Source: Chloroflexota bacterium
GTDB lineage: Bacteria > Chloroflexota > Limnocylindria > P2-11E
Direction of reading: 5' to 3'
Assembly (NCBI GenBank): GCA_005881085.1
Contig: VBGU01000029.1
Coordinates: 1 to 7,402 of the forward strand
DNA: 7,402 nt
Shown here: one piece after another, positions 1 through 5,450 of the stretch
Position numbering within the stretch: the first letter of the stretch is position 1
How the letters are laid out: each line of letters begins with the position of its first letter
Notes under the pieces: model-generated
Seen by the model: the letters and a program-made list of their open reading frames with translations, nothing else
The model's database searches: none
Told to the model about the DNA's origin: nothing
Program-made: the position numbers and the translations under genes

Positions 1-345
1 GCCGCGGGCCTTCCGGAGCCAGGCGTCTCGTGCCGCCTCGAGCGGCTCGCCCATTCCTTGGACGGCGAAATCGACGATCGAGGTCGTGCCGCCGAACGCC
101 GCGGCCACGGTACCGGTGTAGAAGTCGTCCGACGCGAACGTCCCACCGAACGGGAGCTCCATGTGGGTATGCACGTCGATGCCGCCTGGGATCACGTACT
201 TCCCCGTCGCGTCGATGCGCTTCGCTCCGGCGGCCTTCAGGTCTTTACCGATCATCGCGACTTTCTCATCTACGACGAGAACGTCGGCCTTGTAGGTGTC
301 CGCGGCCGTGACGATGGTCCCGTTGGTGATGAGCGTCTTCCCCAC
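1..345 (-). CDS. hydA: Dihydropyrimidinase / D-hydantoinase, N-terminal part (truncated by window edge)
   Basis: Cyclic-imide amidohydrolase that opens 5,6-dihydropyrimidines or hydantoins to N-carbamoyl amino acids, a cytosolic step of reductive pyrimidine breakdown. The 115 residues seen begin with the small beta-strand domain typical of amidohydrolases (TLITNGTIVTAADTYKADV). The barrel entry follows, with the motif IPGGIDVHTHMELPFGGT at about residues 52-69; H59 and H61 are the first two metal ligands. The segment after it (SDDFYTGTVAAAFGGTTSIVDF, about 72-93) is characteristic of dihydropyrimidinase rather than dihydroorotase or allantoinase. The start is GTG at 343-345, with a strong GAGGGGAG Shine-Dalgarno site six bases upstream. 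Roughly three quarters of the protein, including the carbamylated lysine, lies to the left of the window. A beta-ureidopropionase-type enzyme for the next step is encoded at the right end on the same strand. Substrate preference (dihydrouracil or hydantoin) cannot be settled from this fragment. Confidence 0.93.
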   Translation of the reverse strand, partial: MGKTLITNGTIVTAADTYKADVLVVDEKVAMIGKDLKAAGAKRIDATGKYVIPGGIDVHTHMELPFGGTFASDDFYTGTVAAAFGGTTSIVDFAVQGMGEPLEAARDAWLRKARG

Positions 346-351
346 GTCGCA

Positions 352-359
352 CTCCCCTC
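352..359 (-). promoter_or_regulatory. Shine-Dalgarno site of the dihydropyrimidinase gene
   Basis: On the minus strand the octamer GAGGGGAG ends six bases before the GTG start at 345. No ATG is available nearby, so this site is what selects the GTG as start. Confidence 0.75.
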
Positions 360-389
360 GTTGGCGCGCGGATGCTAGCCGAACGTATC

Positions 390-422
390 GGCCGCGATAG
401 TCGGGACCGCGGGCCGCGATAG
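390..422. repeat. Pair of 11-bp direct repeats in the divergent intergenic region
   Basis: GGCCGCGATAG occurs at 390-400 and again at 412-422, an exact match with a 22-bp period (about two helical turns). The pair lies between the dihydropyrimidinase start and the GNAT start. The second copy overlaps a possible -10 element of the GNAT gene. A looser inverted repeat, GCCGA-N5-TCGGC at 378-392, partly overlaps the first copy. This is compatible with binding sites for a regulator acting on both divergent genes; that role is inference. Confidence 0.5.
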
Positions 423-425
423 GCT
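420..425 (+). promoter_or_regulatory. Possible -10 element for a leaderless GNAT transcript
   Basis: TAGGCT fits TANNNT and sits six bases before the ATG at 432, the geometry expected when transcription starts at or next to the start codon. There is no convincing Shine-Dalgarno site (only AGG at 421-423), and no clear -35 hexamer was found at normal spacing. The hexamer is short and could be a chance match. Confidence 0.3.
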
Positions 426-431
426 GACCCG

Positions 432-1496
432 ATGCGAACTCCGCGCGGGCACACGATCGAGGCGGTCGACCTGCAAACCGCGACCGACGCCGAGGTCACG
501 GAGATCGCGCAGTTCCGTCAGGAGCTCGCGATCGAGGAGAGGCCGGAGGACCCGCCCACGCCCCTACCGGTCATCGAGCAGTGGCTACGCGCCAGGCCGC
601 CCGGCCAATGGCGCGCGATCTTCATAGCGCGAGACGGCGGCGGCGGGCTCGCCGGCTACGGCGTCGCGGCGCGAAATCTGAAAGACACCGAGAACGCTCA
701 CATCCGGTGGTCCGAGATCGCCGTCAAACCCCAGCATCGGCGCGCGGGTCTTGGTCGCGCGCTCTTCGCCCGCGTCCTGGACTCGTTCGAGGGACAGGGC
801 GACAACATCACCGTGATCTCAGAGACCAAAGACCGCATGCCTTCCGGAGAGGCTTTCGCTAGCGCGATCGGCGCGAAACCGGGGCTTCCCATGAAGCTGA
901 ACCAGCTCGACCTTCATACGGTCGATCGCACAGTCGTCGCGGAGTGGGCGCGGGCGATCCCGAAGGGGTACCGGCTCGAGCGTATCGACGGCACGGTGCC
1001 CGATCAGTTGGTGAAGGCGTTCATCGAGGCCTCCGAGGGCATCAACGACATGCCCCGCGGCGACATCGCGTTCAACGACTGGAAGCTGACCGAGGCGCAG
1101 ATCCGGCAGCGCGAGAGCTTCTTCAAGCAGGCCGGGATGACCTGGTGGCTGCTCCTCGCGATCGACGAAAAGAGCGGGGAGGGCGTGGGATTCACCGAGG
1201 TCGAGTTCAACCCCCTCGACCCGCACGCGATCCAGCAGGAGGGGACCGCCGTCGTCGCGGCGCATCGTGGGCACGGCATTGGTCTCTGGCTGAAGGCGGT
1301 GATGCTCGAGCGCATCCTCTCGGAGCGGACCGACTCGCGTTTCATCAGGACGGGCAACGCCAACGTGAACAAGCAGATGCTGGCCATCAACGAGAAGCTC
1401 GGCTTCACCTACGCGTGGCAGACCACGCTCTGGCAGCTCCCGATCGCGGATGCGCGCAAGGCTCTCGCGGGAGACGAGACTCCCGCGAGAGCCTGA
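432..1496 (+). CDS. Tandem-domain GNAT family N-acetyltransferase (354 aa)
   Basis: Predicted cytosolic acetyl-CoA-dependent acetyltransferase with two GNAT folds in one chain. In the N-terminal domain (about 8-160) the acetyl-CoA loop is VKPQHRRAGLGRA at 98-110 (R-R-A-G-L-G core). In the C-terminal domain (about 180-340) it is VVAAHRGHGIGLWLK at 274-288 (R-G-H-G-I-G core). The latter is followed by the family's typical late motif, NANVNKQMLAINEKLGF at 309-325. Tandem GNATs of this size occur in high-GC bacteria; mycothiol synthase MshD has the same architecture, but I see no specific reason to call this MshD. An in-frame TAG at 420-422 leaves ATG 432 as the earliest possible start. The substrate is unknown. 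The gene is divergent from dihydropyrimidinase and convergent with the flotillin gene, with only three bases between the two stops. Confidence 0.9.
   Translation: MRTPRGHTIEAVDLQTATDAEVTEIAQFRQELAIEERPEDPPTPLPVIEQWLRARPPGQWRAIFIARDGGGGLAGYGVAARNLKDTENAHIRWSEIAVKPQHRRAGLGRALFARVLDSFEGQGDNITVISETKDRMPSGEAFASAIGAKPGLPMKLNQLDLHTVDRTVVAEWARAIPKGYRLERIDGTVPDQLVKAFIEASEGINDMPRGDIAFNDWKLTEAQIRQRESFFKQAGMTWWLLLAIDEKSGEGVGFTEVEFNPLDPHAIQQEGTAVVAAHRGHGIGLWLKAVMLERILSERTDSRFIRTGNANVNKQMLAINEKLGFTYAWQTTLWQLPIADARKALAGDETPARA
1459..1494. terminator. Strong hairpin at the GNAT stop codon, likely bidirectional terminator
   Basis: A perfect 15-bp stem (arms 1459-1473 and 1480-1494) encloses a six-base loop (ACGAGA). 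The right arm includes the T of the GNAT stop codon TGA at 1494-1496. The stem begins six bases beyond the flotillin stop on the opposite strand. Because the genes converge, one structure can serve both. Neither side is followed by a run of U, so it would be a U-less terminator or an mRNA 3'-end stabiliser; termination is inferred from position and stem strength. Confidence 0.65.
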
Positions 1497-1499
1497 GTA

Positions 1500-2915
1500 C
1501 TAGCGCTTCTCCTCGCCGTCACGACGAGCCGCGAGCCGGCCCATGAGCTCCGCGAGGTCTACGCCGAGAAGCGACTTTGCGATCGCGGTGCCCTCGGCGG
1601 CGGTCCGCACGACCGTCTCGGTCAGCTTCGACGCGCCCGCCGAGTCGATGACCGTGAGGTTGTCGATGTTGCCTAGCGGTGCCGCGGCCTCGCGCACGAT
1701 CGGCGGTACCAGCGGGAGGGTCTGAAGCAGGATCGCCGCCTCGTCGAACTTGCGGTACGCCTCGGCGAGTAGCTCCTTCGATCTCGCCTCGGCTTGGCCG
1801 CGCGCCAGGATGGCCGCGCCCTCTGCCGCGCCGCTGATCTCGGTGACCTGCGCCGCTGCGCGGCCTCGCGCCACGTTCGCCGCGCCTTCTGCCTCGCCGG
1901 TCAGCTGCACCTGCTGCGCGTGGGCTTCGGCCGCCAGGATCGTGGCCTGCCGGACGCCTTCGGCCTTCACGATTGCCGCGCGACGCTCCGCCTCGGCCGG
2001 CTTCACGGTCGTGCCGAGCAGCTCCTTTTCTCGCCTGACCGCGTCGAGCTCGGCGAGCTCGGTCTGCTCCCTGATGACGTCCTTCGTCGCCGTCGCCTGC
2101 GCCAACGGACCCGACTGATCCGCCTCGGCCTGCGCCTTCGCGGTCACCTTGTGTGCTTCGGCTCGCGCGATCTCTCGGTCGCGCTCGGCCTGGATGATGA
2201 CCCGCTGTGCTTCGTTCTCTTTGACGGCGGCTTCTTGCGACGCGCTCGCCTTCGCGATGCGCGCGTCGCGCTGCACGCTCGCGAGATTCTTCTCTCCGAG
2301 CTGCTCGATGTAGCCCTTGGTGTCGCGGATGCTCGTGATCGTGAGCGCGTCGATGTGGATACCGCTCGCCTCGAGGTCGCCGCGCGCGGCCTCCGAGACC
2401 GCTTGCTGGAACCGGTCGCGGTCGGTGATGAGCTCCTCGATCGTGAGGGTGCCCGCGATCGAACGAAGCGACCCCTCGAGGACCTTCTTGACCATCGTCT
2501 CTATTTGGCTGTCGGGCTCTCCGATGAACCGCTCGGCGGCGGCCCGGAGCCGCTCCGGCTCTCGGGCGATCTTGAACATGGCCTGACCGGTGATGAGCAC
2601 GCCAACGCCTTGCTTCGACACGGCCGCGTTCTCGTGGGCGAGTCCGATCTCGACCTGACGCGCCGTGAGCTGGAGCCGGCCGACCTTGTTGACGAGGGGC
2701 CAGGTGAACGTGCCGGCCCCGACGACGACTTTCACGCCCTGGTCGTGGATGGTGACGAGGTCGCCCTTCTCGTCGCGAACCTTGCTCCCACGCGCGCCCG
2801 AGATCACGAGCGCCTCGTTCGCACCGGCGACCCGATACCGCTGCGCGGCGAACAGTGCGACAAGCACGAGTACGGCGATCGTCGCTAGAACGAGTTCGGT
2901 GATGGTGAGTGTCAT
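1500..2915 (-). CDS. floT: Flotillin-like SPFH-domain membrane scaffold protein (471 aa)
   Basis: Flotillins oligomerise on the inner face of the cytoplasmic membrane and organise membrane microdomains, affecting membrane fluidity and protein complexes. Visible architecture: an N-terminal hydrophobic anchor at about 8-25 (LVLATIAVLVLVALFAA), an SPFH domain at about 26-205 (VVVGAGTFTWPLVNKVGRL, then the EASGIHIDALTITSIRD segment at 182-198), and a long Ala/Glu-rich coiled coil at about 205-395. The tail motif NIDNLTVID is at 416-424. The VKPAEAERRA segment (about 304-313) is typical of flotillins rather than stomatins or HflK/C. The length is close to B. subtilis YuaG/FloT (about 510 aa). Start ATG 2913-2915 is preceded by a good AAGAAGGGA ribosome site. 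It lies 39 bases downstream of the NfeD gene, matching the known nfeD-flotillin operon. The symbol is by family resemblance; floA-type naming is possible. Confidence 0.92.
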   Translation of the reverse strand: MTLTITELVLATIAVLVLVALFAAQRYRVAGANEALVISGARGSKVRDEKGDLVTIHDQGVKVVVGAGTFTWPLVNKVGRLQLTARQVEIGLAHENAAVSKQGVGVLITGQAMFKIAREPERLRAAAERFIGEPDSQIETMVKKVLEGSLRSIAGTLTIEELITDRDRFQQAVSEAARGDLEASGIHIDALTITSIRDTKGYIEQLGEKNLASVQRDARIAKASASQEAAVKENEAQRVIIQAERDREIARAEAHKVTAKAQAEADQSGPLAQATATKDVIREQTELAELDAVRREKELLGTTVKPAEAERRAAIVKAEGVRQATILAAEAHAQQVQLTGEAEGAANVARGRAAAQVTEISGAAEGAAILARGQAEARSKELLAEAYRKFDEAAILLQTLPLVPPIVREAAAPLGNIDNLTVIDSAGASKLTETVVRTAAEGTAIAKSLLGVDLAELMGRLAARRDGEEKR

Positions 2916-2921
2916 TTCAAA

Positions 2922-2930
2922 TCCCTTCTT
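2922..2930 (-). promoter_or_regulatory. Shine-Dalgarno site of the flotillin gene
   Basis: AAGAAGGGA on the minus strand ends six bases before the flotillin ATG, in the 39-base gap after the NfeD gene. It supports independent initiation rather than start-stop coupling. Confidence 0.7.
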
Positions 2931-2938
2931 TCTCTGCG

Positions 2939-2956
2939 AGACCGCGCGTGCGGTCT
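2939..2956 (-). other. Intercistronic hairpin overlapping the NfeD stop codon
   Basis: AGACCGC (minus strand, beginning inside the NfeD stop TAG) pairs perfectly with GCGGTCT around an ACGC tetraloop, giving a 7-bp GC-rich stem. It lies just upstream of the flotillin ribosome site. It could stabilise or partly terminate the message between the two genes and so change their ratio; it is short enough to be incidental. Confidence 0.4.
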
Positions 2957-3512
2957 ATGGAGGAGGAAGGGAGCGGACGGTCACCGCCATCCCGTGGACG
3001 CTCTGGATCTCGACCTCGCTGCCTCGAGCGATCGGCGCCTTCGACGTCGCCGGCAACGTCTGGACGGCGCCGTCGTAGGTGAGCACGACCGTGCCGTGGC
3101 CACGCTCGCCGATGCTCACGACGACCCGAGCCTTTCGGCCGATCAGATCGCGGAGGGACGTCGGCTCACGCCCTTCGGCTCGCCGAAGCGCGGCGAAGAT
3201 CGCGAAGGCCACGCCGGCGCCGAACGCGCCGAATGCGAGCGCCACCGCCGTCCTGCCGACGGGGCCGAGTCCGAATGCGACCGCGCCGAAGAGCCCGCCG
3301 ATGCCGAACATCGCGAGAAAGCCAAGAAGGACGGGCATTCCGGTCGCGTCGTCCGTGCGCGTCAGGCGCAGGAATGGGACACGCACCCGCGGTATGCGAA
3401 GAGGAAAACGAAGACGCACGTGCGTTCCCCCGCCGATACTTGAGAGGAGAAGAAGCGCCGTGCCGAGCACGGCAGAGCCGGTGAAGACCAGCTCCAGTGC
3501 GTCGGCGCTCAT
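2955..3512 (-). CDS. nfeD: NfeD-family short membrane protein with C-terminal OB-fold (185 aa), flotillin partner
   Basis: Short NfeD proteins (B. subtilis YuaF type) are membrane proteins encoded next to flotillins and thought to act with them. Numbering from the chosen ATG, three hydrophobic spans are visible: about 6-26 (LELVFTGSAVLGTALLLLSS), 59-80 (VLLGFLAMFGIGGLFGAVAF) and 85-107 (TAVALAFGAFGAGVAFAIFA). The NfeD OB-fold follows at about 120-182, opening LIGRKARVVVSIGERGHGTV and ending with a short proline-rich tail. There is no serine-protease (ClpP-like) domain, so this is the short form. The frame is open back to a TTG at 3569, but I prefer ATG 3510-3512: it places the N-terminus directly before span 1 and fits a candidate promoter whose start point would be near 3570. 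The ribosome site is weak (GGAAAG about 12 bases upstream). It forms a two-gene unit with the flotillin. Confidence 0.85.
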   Translation of the reverse strand: MSADALELVFTGSAVLGTALLLLSSIGGGTHVRLRFPLRIPRVRVPFLRLTRTDDATGMPVLLGFLAMFGIGGLFGAVAFGLGPVGRTAVALAFGAFGAGVAFAIFAALRRAEGREPTSLRDLIGRKARVVVSIGERGHGTVVLTYDGAVQTLPATSKAPIARGSEVEIQSVHGMAVTVRSLPPP

Positions 3513-3529
3513 CGTGATCGCCAGCTTTC

Positions 3530-3546
3530 CGGAAGAGCTTCTTCCG
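3530..3546 (-). other. Small inverted repeat in the putative nfeD leader
   Basis: CGGAAGA and TCTTCCG form a perfect 7-bp inverted repeat around three bases, 18 bases upstream of the nfeD ATG. If transcription starts near 3570 it lies in the 5' leader and would partly sequester the GGAAAG ribosome site (3525-3530). Its function is not shown by the sequence and could be nil. Confidence 0.3.
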
Positions 3547-3575
3547 TCTCCGATCCTACGCCGCGTCAAGTGTCT

Positions 3576-3602
3576 GATACGAGGAAATGGAAATGCGTTT
3601 CC
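3576..3602 (-). promoter_or_regulatory. Candidate ECF sigma-type (SigW-like) promoter for nfeD-flotillin
   Basis: On the minus strand GGAAAC (3602-3597) is followed after 15 bases by CGTATC (3581-3576). This resembles ECF promoters, and in particular the B. subtilis SigW pattern TGAAAC-N16-CGTA, with one base less spacing. It sits in an unusually AT-rich patch upstream of nfeD, with a predicted start near 3570 and a leader of about 57 bases to the ATG. SigW controls the yuaFGI (NfeD-flotillin) operon in B. subtilis, so the match is suggestive. No sigma-70-type hexamer pair of normal spacing was found there. Confidence 0.42.
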
Positions 3603-3626
3603 GCGTTATGGTCGTAACCTACTAGT

Positions 3627-4457
3627 TCACAGCGTGCGGACGTTCCACGCGAGCAAGCCGCAGAACACGTAGCCGAGCGCGTTGAACGATCCGTGCCAGC
3701 GCACCATGTCCTCGAGCGCGATCGCCGAGAGCCCGAGCGGATTGCCCACCGCGTAAAGGAACGCGAGTGTCATGGCGACGACGGCGGCGGCGGACGAAAC
3801 CGCGAGCAGCCCTCTCGCGGGCGTGCCCCGGACCAGCCGGAGCACAGCCGCGAGCGCGAGGAGCGCCACGGTCGCCGTCCCGATGGCGAGGATCGCCGCG
3901 GCCGGCGCCTCGATCGTCCGGACGCCAGCGATCCCGAGCGCCACGAGCGCGGGCCCGACGATCACCAGAGAGGCCCCACCGACGAAGACCGGCCAGAGGC
4001 CGGTGTCGGCCGTCCGTAGCTCACGTCCGACGAAACCGACGAGTATCGGCGAGGCGAACCCGGCGTAGTGGAAGTGGATCGCGGTGAGCAGCGGAACGTG
4101 CTCGCCGAAGTCCATGACCGCGATCCCCGAGCGCCAGAGGACGAGCCACCCGCCGCCCACCGCGAGATACATGAACCCGGCCGCGATGGAGAGCTCCTCG
4201 ATACGGCGGGCGGCACCGAACGCGCGCGTCAGGCCGTGAAGGGCCGCCAGAAAAGTGAAAGCCAGCCAAACCAGCGCGACGGCGGCGGAGAGAACGCCGG
4301 AGGGCAGCGCGATCGCGAGAAGGCCGGCCGCGGCACCGATCGGATAACCAGCAACCAAGAGGCGGCCGGTGCTATCGCCTGGCCCAACGGCGCGAAGCGC
4401 AAGGGGAACGCAGATCAGGATCGCGAACGCCGGGACGAGCGGTAAGGCCGCCAACAC
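3627..4457 (-). CDS. YndJ-like multi-span membrane protein (276 aa)
   Basis: The protein is almost entirely hydrophobic, with about eight or nine predicted spans: roughly 5-23, 33-51, 57-77, 91-109, 122-143, 157-178, 185-208, 217-238 and 258-273. It resembles the YndJ family of uncharacterised bacterial membrane proteins, mainly through two His-containing stretches: TAIHFHYAGFASPILVG (125-141) and MVRWHGSFNALGY (251-263). H120, H128, H130 and H255 are the polar residues most likely to matter, perhaps for metal or haem binding, but no function is established. Family YndJ proteins can be longer, so this may be a compact version. The start is taken as GTG 4455-4457 with only a weak ribosome site (GGA in the preceding bases); the TTG right after it is an alternative. 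The gene begins 37 bases after the DUF5946 gene and ends the five-gene run. Confidence 0.65.
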   Translation of the reverse strand: MLAALPLVPAFAILICVPLALRAVGPGDSTGRLLVAGYPIGAAAGLLAIALPSGVLSAAVALVWLAFTFLAALHGLTRAFGAARRIEELSIAAGFMYLAVGGGWLVLWRSGIAVMDFGEHVPLLTAIHFHYAGFASPILVGFVGRELRTADTGLWPVFVGGASLVIVGPALVALGIAGVRTIEAPAAAILAIGTATVALLALAAVLRLVRGTPARGLLAVSSAAAVVAMTLAFLYAVGNPLGLSAIALEDMVRWHGSFNALGYVFCGLLAWNVRTL

Positions 4458-4494
4458 GGCTATCCAAACACGGAGTCGCCCGAAGGCAAGTCGC

Positions 4495-5004
4495 TCAGCG
4501 CAGGCCGGCTGCGGCGATCCATTCGCGCGCGAGATCGTGGTGCTCGCGCCAGGCGTCCCATACCGAGTCGGCCCAGCGGCGCACTGCCCCGGCGTATTCC
4601 TCCGCCGCTGCTCCGGTGACGTCGGCGATCGTGATCTTCCCGCGGACGCTCGGGACGACGGGCTTTTCGAGGTCGCGCGTTCGGGAGAGCCAACTTTGGA
4701 CGCGGTCGTTCACCTGATGATCGCCGCCGTGCTCGATGGCGACCGCGAGGCCCGTCAGATGTGCGGCGAGCGAGCGTCCGGACAGGATGTACCGGTCGTG
4801 CTGACAGGCGTAGCAGTCGACGGCGAGGCGCCGCATCGCGGCATAGCGCAAGTCCTGGAACGCACGGAGGCCGAGGTCATCGAAGAGCTTCTGGCAGGCA
4901 TCGCTTCCGCCGACGGCGGCACCGCATTCGGGACAGGGCTCGAGGTTGATGGCCGTCCTAGCGGAGCGAGTCCGCCAGCCGCACGAGATCGGCAATGTCG
5001 CCAT
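4495..5004 (-). CDS. DUF5946 family Cys/His-rich protein (169 aa)
   Basis: Soluble protein of unknown function that resembles DUF5946. It opens with CPECGAAVGG (C24, C27), followed by DACQKLFDDLGLRAFQDLRY (36-54; C37), then the hallmark RLAVDCYACQHDRYILSGRS (59-78; C64, C67, H69) and LAAHLTGLAVAIEHGG (79-94; H82, H92). These Cys and His residues could bind zinc or another metal. The C-terminal part is helical and Trp-rich (RRWADSVWDAWREHHDLARE, 142-161). Codon choice and family resemblance are convincing only downstream of about codon 18. ATG 5002-5004 is the most plausible start, but it overlaps the preceding gene by 47 bases; TTG 4993-4995 is the other option. Neither has a good ribosome site, so translational coupling to the upstream gene is likely. 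It is followed by the YndJ-like gene. No function should be assigned. Confidence 0.75.
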   Translation of the reverse strand: MATLPISCGWRTRSARTAINLEPCPECGAAVGGSDACQKLFDDLGLRAFQDLRYAAMRRLAVDCYACQHDRYILSGRSLAAHLTGLAVAIEHGGDHQVNDRVQSWLSRTRDLEKPVVPSVRGKITIADVTGAAAEEYAGAVRRWADSVWDAWREHHDLAREWIAAAGLR

Positions 5005-5446
5005 GGTCGGAGACGAGCCAGTAGACGTTTCCGCGCTCGCTCCACGTGAGCATCCGGAAGTCGCCCTCACGAGGACCTTCGACAGCGAGGCCGGATACGG
5101 TTCGGACTCGAACGGGGACAAACGGCAGCGGAGGCAGCGCCTCATTCGCCAGCCGGTCGGGGATCCATGACAACAGAACGCCGGTGGTGTTTGAAGGAAG
5201 AGACAGGTACCCGGGGAACGATCCCCATTGATCGGCCGGCGCAGCGAACACGGACGCGCCGTCTGAGCTAAAGAGCATCCTCGACACTCGCGCCGCGGCG
5301 GGCGCCGTTTCCGGGGTCGCCGCGGGCCCGTCGCGACCGACGCCGGCGCTGCCGATCGCAAGACACAGCGCAAAGGCCAGAGTGAGCGCGCGCCGCCGGT
5401 CGCGTCCCGGCGCCGACTCGACGTCGTCATCGAGGTCGACGATCAC
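4958..5446 (-). CDS. Single-span membrane protein with DUF4367/anti-sigma-like outer domain (162 aa)
   Basis: A short charged N-terminus (about 1-19, ending RDRRR) precedes one hydrophobic segment (ALTLAFALCLAIGSAGVG, 20-37), then an Ala/Pro linker and an extracytoplasmic domain (about 54-162). The last stretch, MLTWSERGNVYWLVSD (132-147) followed by IADLVRLADSLR (151-162), resembles the C-terminal repeat of DUF4367 and related domains found outside the membrane in anti-sigma factors. The cytoplasmic zinc-binding anti-sigma domain (HxxxCxxC) is absent, so it would not bind a sigma factor in the usual way. The hydrophobic segment could instead be a cleavable signal peptide; no lipobox is convincing. 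GTG 5444-5446 lies five bases after the aldehyde dehydrogenase stop, and the 3' end overlaps the DUF5946 gene, so all three are probably co-translated. Function is unknown. Confidence 0.72.
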   Translation of the reverse strand: MIVDLDDDVESAPGRDRRRALTLAFALCLAIGSAGVGRDGPAATPETAPAAARVSRMLFSSDGASVFAAPADQWGSFPGYLSLPSNTTGVLLSWIPDRLANEALPPLPFVPVRVRTVSGLAVEGPREGDFRMLTWSERGNVYWLVSDHGDIADLVRLADSLR

Positions 5447-5450
5447 ACCG

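Noticed and set aside
944..1546. Overlapping plus-strand frame within the GNAT gene
   Set aside because: Shadow frame with Arg/Ala/Gly-rich composition; the GNAT frame carries both acetyl-CoA motifs across the same bases.
1794..2888. 364-codon open frame on the plus strand
   Set aside because: Antisense shadow of the flotillin gene; low-complexity Arg/Leu/Asp composition and no recognisable motif.
3513..3569. N-terminal extension of the NfeD protein to a TTG at 3569
   Set aside because: It adds 19 mostly charged residues with no role, lacks a ribosome site, and would fall at the predicted transcription start. ATG 3512 directly precedes the first membrane span.
3564..3569. TTGACG as a sigma-70 -35 box for nfeD
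   Set aside because: No acceptable -10 hexamer lies 16-18 bases downstream (CGGAAG at 17); the nearby TAGGAT is only five bases away.
3589..3602. GGAAA/TTTCC inverted repeat as terminator of the YndJ-like gene
   Set aside because: Only a 5-bp AT-rich stem with no U-tract; it overlaps the promoter candidate and is too weak to call a terminator.
5005..5430. Upstream extension of the DUF5946 frame to an ATG at 5430 (311-aa product)
   Set aside because: Residues before about codon 140 are Arg/Ser/Pro-rich out-of-frame translation of the small membrane-protein gene. The family resemblance begins only near the CPEC motif.
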